A stretch of 64,000 nt of DNA from an uncultured Clostridia bacterium. Lineage in GTDB: Bacteria; Bacillota; Clostridia; Christensenellales; Borkfalkiaceae. Numbering within the stretch: the first letter of the stretch is position 1; each line of letters opens with the position of its first letter. The DNA lies in assembly GCA_934247935.1 (NCBI GenBank), contig CAKQKE010000005.1:65160-129159 (forward strand), in the 5' to 3' direction. The notes below the pieces were generated by a model. The model saw only the letters and a program-made list of their open reading frames with translations. It had not been told where the DNA came from and did not search any database. Positions 1 to 7,366 of this stretch are shown in pieces. The position numbers were made by a program, and so were the translations under genes.

Positions 1-267
1 TGAGTTTTTTAAGTTTTTTCGTATCCATATATATAATATACTACTAAATGTCGTTTTTGTCAATAGCGGTTTTTAGAGGAAAACTATTGCCGTCCGTTTA
101 GTTTTATACAGCCATCTTGCAGAATTGCCGACGATTTAGTCTCTTTTGCCTCAAATTTAATTTCGTTTTACCGCAAAATTTTATTACCGCTTTACCCGTA
201 AAATTATAGCACCGCCACCCCATCTTTAAGTTTTTTTTAATTATTGTCGCAAAATCCGCAAATACTA
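1..267. other. Intergenic left edge, no gene seen
   Basis: AT-rich DNA with no convincing reading frame. The stretch near 81-165 (GTTTTATACAGCCATC, later GCCTCAAA) resembles sequence at the right edge of the window near 63850-63912 and a shorter match near 1738-1750, so it may belong to a dispersed intergenic repeat. I see nothing else. Confidence 0.4.
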
Positions 268-306
268 TTGACAAACGTAATTCTTTGTGATATCATTTTG
301 ATATCA
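268..306 (+). promoter_or_regulatory. Promoter and tandem palindromic operator for the SPFH-RHH operon
   Basis: A -35 box TTGACA (268-273) and a -10 box TATCAT (291-296) are separated by exactly 17 bp. The -10 lies within a pair of identical self-complementary octamers, TGATATCA at 288-295 and 299-306, 11 bp apart centre to centre, which is about one helical turn. Ribbon-helix-helix proteins often bind short repeated palindromes on one face of DNA, so autoregulation by the 1361-1585 product is likely. That last step is inference. Confidence 0.75.
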
Positions 307-324
307 ACTAAACGGAGGTTAGTT

Positions 325-1359
325 ATGGACGAAAAAATTTTGTTAAACAAAAAACACGGTATGTCGGTGATGCTTGCCGTAATAGCGTTGTATTTAATCG
401 CTATTGCAGGTTTTATATTGTCGGGTATGTTTTGGAATACAGAAGACGAATTGCCGACTATTTTGCTTGTGATAAGCATCGTTATTTCATGCCTGGCATG
501 GCTTCCCCTTCCGGGATTAAAGGTTTTGAAACCGCAAGAGGCACTTGTGCTTACTTTGTTCGGTAAATACGTCGGCACGATTAAAGGAGAAGGTTTTTAT
601 GCGGTCAACCCGTTCTGCACGGCAGTAAACCCGGCCGCAACCACTAAACTTAACCAAAGCGGAGACGTGAAAACAGCGGGACATCAATCTTCCGCGGTTG
701 CAACCGGCGACGGCGTTGCGATTAATTTTGCATCTTCTTTCGTGGACAAGAGAATTTCGCTTAAAGTAATGACTTTAAACAACAACCGCCAAAAAATCAA
801 CGATTGTCTCGGCAACCCCGTCGAAATAGGTATTGCGGTTATGTGGAGAGTCGTCGATACGGCAAAAGCCGTGTTTAACGTGGACAACTTTAAAGAATAT
901 TTATCTCTTCAATGCGACAGCGCGTTGAGAAATATCGTGCGTATATACCCTTACGACGTCGCACCCAACGTTGACACCACGGGTGACGGACTTGCCGATG
1001 ACGGCAGTCTGAGAGGTTCGAGCGAGGTAGTTGCGGAGAGAATACGAAAAGAAATTCAATCGCGCGTGGAATTCGCGGGTATTGAAGTACTTGAAGCGAG
1101 AATTACTTACCTTGCTTACGCCCCGGAAATTGCGGCGGTTATGCTTCAACGTCAACAAGCGTCGGCTATTATTGACGCAAGAAAAATGATTGTCGACGGT
1201 GCGGTCGGCATGGTTGAAATGGCTTTAGAGCGTCTCAGCGAAAACGATACCATTCATCTCGATGAAGAGAGAAAAGCGGCAATGGTATCTAACCTTCTCG
1301 TCGTTTTATGCGGCAATCACGACGCTCAACCCATAGTAAACACGGGAAGTTTGTACTGA
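325..1359 (+). CDS. SPFH/band-7 domain membrane protein
   Basis: A 344-residue protein with two hydrophobic segments near residues 12-35 and 42-62, followed by an SPFH (prohibitin/stomatin-like) domain beginning around the KPQEALVLTLFGKYVGTI stretch and running to about residue 300. Such proteins form membrane-associated oligomers that organise microdomains or scaffold proteases. An upstream in-frame start at 244 exists, but the ATG at 325 follows GGAGG (314-318) at good spacing and lies downstream of the -10 box, so 325 is chosen. The stop overlaps the next start by a single base position. The specific partner or substrate is unknown. Confidence 0.85.
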   Translation: MDEKILLNKKHGMSVMLAVIALYLIAIAGFILSGMFWNTEDELPTILLVISIVISCLAWLPLPGLKVLKPQEALVLTLFGKYVGTIKGEGFYAVNPFCTAVNPAATTKLNQSGDVKTAGHQSSAVATGDGVAINFASSFVDKRISLKVMTLNNNRQKINDCLGNPVEIGIAVMWRVVDTAKAVFNVDNFKEYLSLQCDSALRNIVRIYPYDVAPNVDTTGDGLADDGSLRGSSEVVAERIRKEIQSRVEFAGIEVLEARITYLAYAPEIAAVMLQRQQASAIIDARKMIVDGAVGMVEMALERLSENDTIHLDEERKAAMVSNLLVVLCGNHDAQPIVNTGSLY

Positions 1360-1360
1360 T

Positions 1361-1585
1361 TTGAACGATAACGGTAAAAAACAGATACCTTTAAGGGTAT
1401 CGGAAAAACTATATAACGACCTTACCGCTTGGGCTGAAGACGACTTCCGCTCGGTCAACGGACAGATAGAATACCTCTTGACCGAATGCGTAAAACAGCG
1501 CAAAAAAAGCGGTAAATACGTCTCCGATAATATAGACGCACCGCTTAACATAATCATCGGAGACACTAAAAACAATAAAGATTAA
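1361..1585 (+). CDS. Small ribbon-helix-helix (Arc/MetJ-like) DNA-binding protein
   Basis: A 74-residue protein starting at TTG immediately after the SPFH stop, with GGGAAG about 10 nt upstream. The pattern is beta strand QIPLRV, helix SEKLYNDLTAWAEDDF, turn SVNG, helix QIEYLLTECVKQRKK, which is typical of Arc-like RHH regulators. The tail after residue 50 is probably flexible. Its tight coupling to the SPFH gene and the paired TGATATCA sites over their shared promoter suggest an autorepressor. Pairs of SPFH proteins with Arc-like proteins occur in Firmicutes, but the function of the pair is not established to my knowledge. Confidence 0.7.
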   Translation: MNDNGKKQIPLRVSEKLYNDLTAWAEDDFRSVNGQIEYLLTECVKQRKKSGKYVSDNIDAPLNIIIGDTKNNKD

Positions 1586-1611
1586 ACAACTCGTTTGAAA
1601 TTTTTAAATTT

Positions 1612-1647
1612 AAAGCCTCGGCATTTATCAGCCGAGGCTTTGTTGTT
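1612..1647 (+). terminator. Intrinsic terminator after the RHH gene
   Basis: An 11-bp perfect stem, AAAGCCTCGGC (1612-1622) against GCCGAGGCTTT (1631-1641), with an 8-nt loop, followed by a T-rich run. Confidence 0.9.
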
Positions 1648-1759
1648 TTTTAATGGTTTGAATTTGTGTTTTGTGGTGGTTGGTTTTTGGGGGCGATTGC
1701 AGTTTAAATGAATGCTCTGCTTTTCCCTGCTTTTCGTTTTATACAGCCGCCTTACTTTA

Positions 1760-2533
1760 TCAGTTAAAAATAAAATTGAAAATTATTATAAACGCACCGA
1801 CTGCCGTAAGAACGATACCCAACATTCTGTTTAATGCTTTCGGCTCCGCTTTGTTGGCGATATGCGCGCCGAGTTGGGCAAAAGCAAGCGTGAAAACGGC
1901 GCACGCTATCATACAAGTCAAATCGGGCATGCCGCCGATTACAAAGTGACTGACCGCCCCAGTAAGCGCGGTAAAAGCCATTATAAACACGCTTGTGCCG
2001 ACTGCCGTTTTTAAATCGTAACCGAGCACGCTTGTCAGCATAAGCAGCATCATCATGCCGCCGCCCGCACCGATAAATCCGCAGATGAAACCTATCAACA
2101 CTCCGCACAAAATCGATTGAATTACCTTGATTTTCGTGCTTTTGCTTTGCATTTTTTCTTTGGTGGTCATTACGGGTTTTACGATAAATTTAATACCTAG
2201 AATCAACGTCATAAACATTGAAAAACCGCCCATGGTTTTGTTGGGAACGATGCTCGCAACGTAACTGCCCGCTACGGTAAAAACAAGAACGGAAATAAGC
2301 ATTATTATGCCGTTTTTTATGTCGATGTTTTTATTTTTCGCATAAGTGACGCTGCTCGCCGCACTCGCCAGAACGTCGCTGAAAAGCGCGATGGCAACAG
2401 CCTCGTATGCGGGAATATCCAGACATACAACAAGCATCGGCGTGATAACCGCCGCCGCGGAAAGCCCCGCAAAACCGGTGCCGAGACCCGCGCCGAGCCC
2501 GGCCAAAAGACAAATAAATAATTTAAAAAACAT
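1760..2533 (-). CDS. TauE/SafE (TSUP) family membrane transporter
   Basis: A 257-residue polytopic membrane protein with glycine-rich segments such as LLAGLGAGLGTGFAGLSAAAV at the N-terminus and FICGFIGAGGGMMMLLMLTSV in the middle, the two repeats characteristic of the TSUP family that exports sulfite, sulfonates or related anions. The longer frame to 2638 is rejected because the ATG at 2533 has AAGGAGA just upstream. It lies downstream of the oleate hydratase terminator, so it is transcribed separately. The substrate cannot be inferred from sequence. Confidence 0.85.
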   Translation of the reverse strand: MFFKLFICLLAGLGAGLGTGFAGLSAAAVITPMLVVCLDIPAYEAVAIALFSDVLASAASSVTYAKNKNIDIKNGIIMLISVLVFTVAGSYVASIVPNKTMGGFSMFMTLILGIKFIVKPVMTTKEKMQSKSTKIKVIQSILCGVLIGFICGFIGAGGGMMMLLMLTSVLGYDLKTAVGTSVFIMAFTALTGAVSHFVIGGMPDLTCMIACAVFTLAFAQLGAHIANKAEPKALNRMLGIVLTAVGAFIIIFNFIFN

Positions 2534-2720
2534 TTTTCTCCTTAAAAACGTTGAGATGAAATATATGCCGTTTCCGTGACAATAAAACTTCTTTTTATTT
2601 TCAAGCGTAATTATACCACGACGTACGACTTTTTTCAATAAAAAACAGTGAAAACAAGATAAAATTTAAGCAATTTTTTATAGTCCGATTATACCGAAAA
2701 TTTTAACCGCCGAAAACTTA

Positions 2721-2754
2721 AAAGCGAGTCCGATATTTCTATCGAACCCGCTTT
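2721..2754 (-). terminator. Terminator of the oleate hydratase gene
   Basis: A 15-nt inverted repeat with a 4-nt loop. Its two imperfect positions become G-U pairs only in minus-strand RNA, and a T-rich tract follows on that strand. Confidence 0.8.
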
Positions 2755-2850
2755 AATTGTTCGGCTAAAATTTAACCGATATATAAATCTGCCGTCGATT
2801 TTTAACTTTCCCGTTTGCGGTAAGACAAGCAGAATCATTTTAAACGGCAA

Positions 2851-4635
2851 TCAGATAATTCCGCTTTCTTTCGCAAGTTTTTCAACGTCTGTGCCTGCGA
2901 TTTTTTCGGTCACTTCTTTAAGCAAAACCTTTTCTTTAAGCGAAAGTTTCATGCTTGAAATCGGTTGTTTGTCAAGTGCGTAATAAACCGCTTTTAAAAG
3001 TTCGCGCACGTCGTATACGCTGCCCCAAACTTCGGGTACCGCTCTGTCTATATCGAGAAGAGTATAAACCGATTCCATACCCGTCCTCATGGAGTACTCG
3101 ATTGTGAAAATGGTATCTCTTGGAGTTTCGGCGAACTGTCCGATGAAAGCGAAGTTTACCGCGCCTTCCGGCACCACCTTGGGTCTGTCGGAATTTTTCC
3201 TCGGACGGAAGAACGCATTGATGAACGGCATATAACAAGTGGTCGTGTTTGCCTTGGTCTTTGCGTATTCGTTGATTTTTTCAACGGGCAAACCGATGTG
3301 GTAAAGCCATTCTTGGCAAACTTCTTCGCCGGTACATTCGCGCATAGGTTTTTTAACGTAATTGCCGGGTCTGTCGGTGTTGAGTGAATAAAGCCAGATA
3401 AGTACCGAATTTTTATCCTGCGATTTAAATTGAGGTTGACGGTTTATCGTCCACGACATATACCAGTTGTCTACGCTGTCTTTTACGGTTACTATACCGC
3501 CGGTGGTAACTCTACCCGCACGCGGGTCACGACGGCAAATTTTTTCGATACACTCTATAATCTCTTCGTCGGAAGTTTCGACGGTTGCGCTCATCCAGTT
3601 GGTTTTGTCGGGATAATTGCAATAGTTGGAAGGATTGCCGAAAGACGGGTCTTGTATAGCGATGTTCTTCCACAAATCCCACGATTCGCCGCCACCTTTT
3701 CTTATCTTGGTAAGGTCGGGGGCGTGAGTCTGGTCGCCGTAACAACTTGTGTCGGTGCAGCAACCGTTTGTGATAAACACGAGATCGCTTTCAAGTAAAT
3801 CTATACTGCCTTTTTCGCCGTTTTTGACGTACTCTATTTTTTTAGCGACTTTCTTTTTTCCGTTTATATCGAAAACTACGTTTTTAACGTCTATTCCGTA
3901 TTCAACCTTAACTCCTCTGTCTTCGAGATATTTCTGAAGGGGTTGAATAAGACTTTCGTATTGATTATATTTCGTGAAACGGAGTGCGGAGAAATCCGGC
4001 AAACCGTCGATGTGATGGACGTATCTTTGGAGATATCTCTTCATTTCGAGAGCAGAATCCCACGTGTGAAAAGCAAACATAGTTTGCCAATAAAGCCAGA
4101 AGTTGCTTTTCCAGAAATTGTCGTCGAAATAATCGCTGATTTTTTTGTTTTCGAGTTGTTCTTCGGGAGTCATGAAAAGGTTGCTTATTTGCATTGCCGC
4201 CTCTTTATTGAGTCCGAATTTATTGTCGGTATGCGCGTCTTCGCCGCGGTTTACCGTTGCTCTGCAAAGCGAATAGTTGGGGTCGGCTTTGTTTAATCTA
4301 TAATACTCGTCGAGGACGGAAAGTCCGGGATTTTCAAGCGACGGAACGTCCCTGAACATTTCCCACATAACCTCGAAATGGTTGTCCATTTCTCTGCCGC
4401 CGCGCATATAATAACCGCTTCTGGGTACGGCTCTGCCGTCGCACGAGCCGCCTGCTATGTCCAACTTTTCAAGAAGGTGAATGTGCTCGCCTTTCATTTG
4501 CCCGTCCCTTACAAGGAAGAACGCCGCAGAGAGACCCGCAAGTCCCGTGCCGATAATATAAGCCGATTTTCCGTCTACTCCTTCCGGTTTAACCGGATGA
4601 GCGAACGCTTCGTAATTGCCTGATCCGTAATACAT
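2851..4635 (-). CDS. ohyA: Oleate hydratase (FAD-dependent fatty acid hydratase)
   Basis: A 594-residue protein, the usual size for the myosin-cross-reactive-antigen/oleate hydratase family. It has an N-terminal dinucleotide-binding motif GTGLAGLSAAFFLVRDGQ (about residues 28-45), an acidic flavin-contact region LLEKLDIAGGSCDG, and a C-terminal FAIGQ-like FIGQFAETPRD segment. The enzyme hydrates cis double bonds of host- or diet-derived unsaturated fatty acids to 10-hydroxy acids, which detoxifies them. The ATG follows GGAGG. The TetR gene upstream is separated by a terminator, so ohyA has its own promoter. Product identity is firm; control by the neighbour is inferred. Confidence 0.93.
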   Translation of the reverse strand: MYYGSGNYEAFAHPVKPEGVDGKSAYIIGTGLAGLSAAFFLVRDGQMKGEHIHLLEKLDIAGGSCDGRAVPRSGYYMRGGREMDNHFEVMWEMFRDVPSLENPGLSVLDEYYRLNKADPNYSLCRATVNRGEDAHTDNKFGLNKEAAMQISNLFMTPEEQLENKKISDYFDDNFWKSNFWLYWQTMFAFHTWDSALEMKRYLQRYVHHIDGLPDFSALRFTKYNQYESLIQPLQKYLEDRGVKVEYGIDVKNVVFDINGKKKVAKKIEYVKNGEKGSIDLLESDLVFITNGCCTDTSCYGDQTHAPDLTKIRKGGGESWDLWKNIAIQDPSFGNPSNYCNYPDKTNWMSATVETSDEEIIECIEKICRRDPRAGRVTTGGIVTVKDSVDNWYMSWTINRQPQFKSQDKNSVLIWLYSLNTDRPGNYVKKPMRECTGEEVCQEWLYHIGLPVEKINEYAKTKANTTTCYMPFINAFFRPRKNSDRPKVVPEGAVNFAFIGQFAETPRDTIFTIEYSMRTGMESVYTLLDIDRAVPEVWGSVYDVRELLKAVYYALDKQPISSMKLSLKEKVLLKEVTEKIAGTDVEKLAKESGII

Positions 4636-4678
4636 AATTTTTTACCTCCGAATTTGTTTTCTTTGTTTTTACGAGTAT

Positions 4679-4707
4679 ATTGTAGCACGCAAATTTTTAA
4701 ATTACAA
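4679..4707 (-). promoter_or_regulatory. Promoter of ohyA
   Basis: On the minus strand a -10 TACAAT (4679-4684), preceded by TG as in an extended -10, lies 17 bp from a weak -35 TTGTAA (4702-4707). The same stretch is bracketed by ATTGT and ACAAT half-sites. Confidence 0.55.
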
Positions 4708-4796
4708 TAGACAAAAAAATCGCCCCGTCTGAATTTGAGACAAAGCGAAAACATTGCTTAAAATTTTGACATTCAAGCGAATTTGTATAAAAAATA

Positions 4797-4838
4797 AAAC
4801 GCCGTTTCAGGCTCATAGTTTGACCCGACCCGGCGTTT
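4797..4838 (-). terminator. Probable terminator after the TetR gene
   Basis: An outer 8-bp stem AAACGCCG/CGGCGTTT (4797-4804 with 4831-4838) and a partly paired interior, followed by an A/T-rich tract. It separates the TetR gene from ohyA. Confidence 0.65.
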
Positions 4839-4872
4839 AATTTTTGTTTTTAATTAATAAATAATATTATGT

Positions 4873-5430
4873 TTAATTCTTATTGAAATTGTTGAAAGCC
4901 GTTTCTATTGCTCCGCCGACGATTTTACTTACCCTGTCTACTATTTCGTCGGGACTTTCTTTCATATCGTGCCTTACCCAGTCCAGAAGCACGCCCACAA
5001 ACGCGTATTTGTAAAAATCCGCTATGTATTTTTTGTTTTCGTCTCTCACGGAATAATTTTTTGCTTTTTCGTCTACCACGTTTTTAAGTAAAGGATATAC
5101 AAGGCGATATAAATACTGCTCGAGCATCTCCAAAGAAACCGAACGATAGATATTGTCTATAAACACTTTGTCTTTTTTAGCCAGATCGAACACGGCTGAA
5201 AAGCCCTCTTGCCAAGTGTCGTAAGTTCTGTTTTCTTTAAGCACTTTTTCGGTATCTTCAATGCAAGTCCACTCCACAAGGTCGTATATATCCTGAAAGT
5301 GATAATAAAACGTCTGGCGATTGATGCCGCAGTCGTCGGCAATGTCCTGAACGGTAATTTTGCTTAAAGTTTTTTCGCCGAGCAATTTCTTTAACGACGC
5401 CGAAATCGCCCTTTTCGTTATGTCGCTCAT
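4873..5430 (-). CDS. TetR-family regulator with a DhaS-like C-terminal domain
   Basis: A 185-residue protein with an N-terminal TetR helix-turn-helix (KRAISASLKKLLGEKTLSK, then TVQDIADDCGINRQTFYYHFQDIYDLVEW, residues 6-55) and a C-terminal region resembling the TetR_C_8/DhaS type. It acts as a dimeric repressor whose ligand is bound in the C-terminal part. The ATG follows GAGGAG. Its position directly upstream of ohyA and in the same orientation suggests that it senses fatty acids and controls ohyA and itself, which is inference. Confidence 0.85.
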   Translation of the reverse strand: MSDITKRAISASLKKLLGEKTLSKITVQDIADDCGINRQTFYYHFQDIYDLVEWTCIEDTEKVLKENRTYDTWQEGFSAVFDLAKKDKVFIDNIYRSVSLEMLEQYLYRLVYPLLKNVVDEKAKNYSVRDENKKYIADFYKYAFVGVLLDWVRHDMKESPDEIVDRVSKIVGGAIETAFNNFNKN

Positions 5431-5468
5431 AATTTTCTCCTCGCGCTAATCCGTAAATTATAACCGAT

Positions 5469-5519
5469 ATTGTAAATATTTAACAATTTTATTATATCAT
5501 TAAAATGCTTTACCGTCAA
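5469..5519 (-). promoter_or_regulatory. Promoter and candidate operator of the TetR gene
   Basis: On the minus strand -35 TTGACG (5514-5519) and -10 TATAAT (5491-5496) have a 17-bp spacer. Just downstream, at 5469-5487, is a dyad with ATTGT and ACAAT arms around an AAATATTT centre, placed where a TetR dimer would block transcription. Confidence 0.65.
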
Positions 5520-5636
5520 GAAAAAGTTTATTTTTCATTTCGCCGCAAAAAATGCATATCGGTTTAAAAACGCAATTTATACCGATTGATTTGTCGGCAA
5601 ATTAAATATTACTTCTTAATTGCTTTGTTTTATGCA

Positions 5637-5671
5637 AAAATAAAGAGCCCGATTAAGGACCCTTTATTTTT
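5637..5671 (-). terminator. Terminator of the surface-protein operon
   Basis: An inverted repeat of AAAATAAAG/CTTTATTTT arms extended by a GC-rich inner stem, with G-U pairing that favours minus-strand RNA. It lies just after the metallophosphoesterase gene. Confidence 0.7.
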
Positions 5672-5692
5672 TGTCTTTTCAGCCGTTGAATT

Positions 5693-7354
5693 TTAGTCGG
5701 CGAAAGACTTTATAAATTGATTTTGAATATTGAATACTTTGCCGTATTCGGGAGAATACAAACTGAAAGCGATTGTCTTGTTTTTTTCGTTAAACTTCAT
5801 TAAAACAATGCTGTCTTCGCCGATTTCGCCGCCGTTTACCCTCGTGGCTTGCGGGTCGACGAGATAAGATATAATCTTGTTGCCGTTTACGCCCACGTCG
5901 GTACGCATAACTATGTCGTCGGCGGCATTATGTCCGTTTATTACCATGAAAATATTTGAATATCTTGAAATAAGTCCGTCATAAAGTTGCTGACCCGTGG
6001 TCGCGCCCTCGAAAGCGTTAAAATACTTCGTAGCAGAATATCTCGACTCTTCGGTCATGATTGTTCCGTCGGGGTCGATAAAAGCGTGCGTGGTGACGAT
6101 TACTCTTCTGTCGGGATATTTTTCGCAAAGTCTGCCCGCCCAACGTATAATTTCCATTCTCGGACCGAATTCGAGACAAAGCACCAGATATTTAACGTCG
6201 CCGACTTCAAACAAACTGTAAGTGTTTTCCATTTTTCCCTCTTCGTACGCGCCGCCGAAATTTTCGGTTTGGCTATACTTGCCGTAAGGGAAATATTTAT
6301 TGTATAAAGTGGTCGATCTCGTTTTCGCGTCGTCGTCGTAATCGTGGTTGCCGGGGATTATTGTATAAGGAAGTTTTCCGTCAAGTATACCCACACCCTC
6401 GGCGGCGGTTGCGTAAAACTTTTCTTCAGAGCCTTTGTCCGAAAGGTCGCCGAGTTGCATTGCAAATTGTATGTTGTAAGTTTCTTTATTGTTTACAAGC
6501 CAATTTGCAAGATTTGTAAGTCTGTACGGACGGTAGTTTACCATTGTCTGAATGTCGGGAATTGCGACAAGCGTATAATCGTATGCGCCCGTATCGACCG
6601 CACCGACGTATTTTTCAAACGTGTAAAGCGTTGCGGTGTTATTGTTGTCGGAAGTGTCTTCTACATTTCTGCTTGTCCAATTTTCGCCTAAATTCCAGTT
6701 GCCGAGCAACGTTGCATTGCCTGTGCCATCGGTGACGTTTTGATTTTGCATGTCTTCGGCGATTTTTTGCTCGTCAATTACGCCGCTATACACCGTGACT
6801 TGCCTTACTTTTCCGTCGAGCGGCTCTTTTGCAACCGCCCAGTTTTTGTAGTCTACGCCGATACTTAAAGGCATTGTGCAAATTGCGTCGCGCTGTCTCG
6901 AATAAACGCTTTCGATAAATTCCGCGTCGATATAAAGGCTGAAAGTGTTGGCTTGAGCATTTCTCACAACCGCCACGTGATGCCACTTACCGTCGGCAAT
7001 ATGCGCGCCCTTAAACGTGTAACTAAACGCTCCGTTATTCCAGAAAATTTTAATTCTGCCTATCGCGTCGACTTCCCAATTTACGCTGCCGGGATAACCG
7101 AAATAATTGTTGTAATTATTGCCCGCGATAGTGCCGCCGATAGAACTTTGAGGAATATTTACCCATGCCTCGAAAGAATCGGGGGAAGAATTAAACGTTT
7201 TTTCCAATTTATAAGCATAACCGTTTACCGTTTTATACACGGGTTTGGTTTGCGTTTTATCTTGCGCGCCAACGCTTTTTACGCTTATTCCCGTCGTAAC
7301 TGCGGTCATACACAACAATAAAGATAAAACTCTTAAAAAATTGCGTTTTTTCAT
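5693..7354 (-). CDS. Secreted LamG-domain metallophosphoesterase
   Basis: A 553-residue protein with a Sec signal peptide (residues 1-30, ending near VGAQ). A LamG/concanavalin-like jelly-roll spans roughly 45-225 (EAWVNIPQ, GKWHHVAVVRN, LYIDAEFIES). A calcineurin-like phosphoesterase follows from about 255: PDIQ, GDLSD, PGNHDYDD, TTHAF and a final NGHN. The first motif has Gln instead of the classic His, and the last GHxH is GHNA, so metal ligation departs from the textbook pattern. The combination suggests hydrolysis of a phosphoester on a bound extracellular glycan or nucleotide; the substrate is unknown. It is the third gene of an operon, 12 nt after its neighbour, with a strong AGGAGG site. 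Confidence 0.85.
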   Translation of the reverse strand: MKKRNFLRVLSLLLCMTAVTTGISVKSVGAQDKTQTKPVYKTVNGYAYKLEKTFNSSPDSFEAWVNIPQSSIGGTIAGNNYNNYFGYPGSVNWEVDAIGRIKIFWNNGAFSYTFKGAHIADGKWHHVAVVRNAQANTFSLYIDAEFIESVYSRQRDAICTMPLSIGVDYKNWAVAKEPLDGKVRQVTVYSGVIDEQKIAEDMQNQNVTDGTGNATLLGNWNLGENWTSRNVEDTSDNNNTATLYTFEKYVGAVDTGAYDYTLVAIPDIQTMVNYRPYRLTNLANWLVNNKETYNIQFAMQLGDLSDKGSEEKFYATAAEGVGILDGKLPYTIIPGNHDYDDDAKTRSTTLYNKYFPYGKYSQTENFGGAYEEGKMENTYSLFEVGDVKYLVLCLEFGPRMEIIRWAGRLCEKYPDRRVIVTTHAFIDPDGTIMTEESRYSATKYFNAFEGATTGQQLYDGLISRYSNIFMVINGHNAADDIVMRTDVGVNGNKIISYLVDPQATRVNGGEIGEDSIVLMKFNEKNKTIAFSLYSPEYGKVFNIQNQFIKSFAD

Positions 7355-7366
7355 TGATTTTTCCTC

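Noticed and set aside
4679..4707. Copy of the TetR operator in the ohyA promoter
   Set aside because: The same ATTGT and ACAAT half-sites occur, but with different spacing and centre, so a shared operator is not supported well enough to claim.
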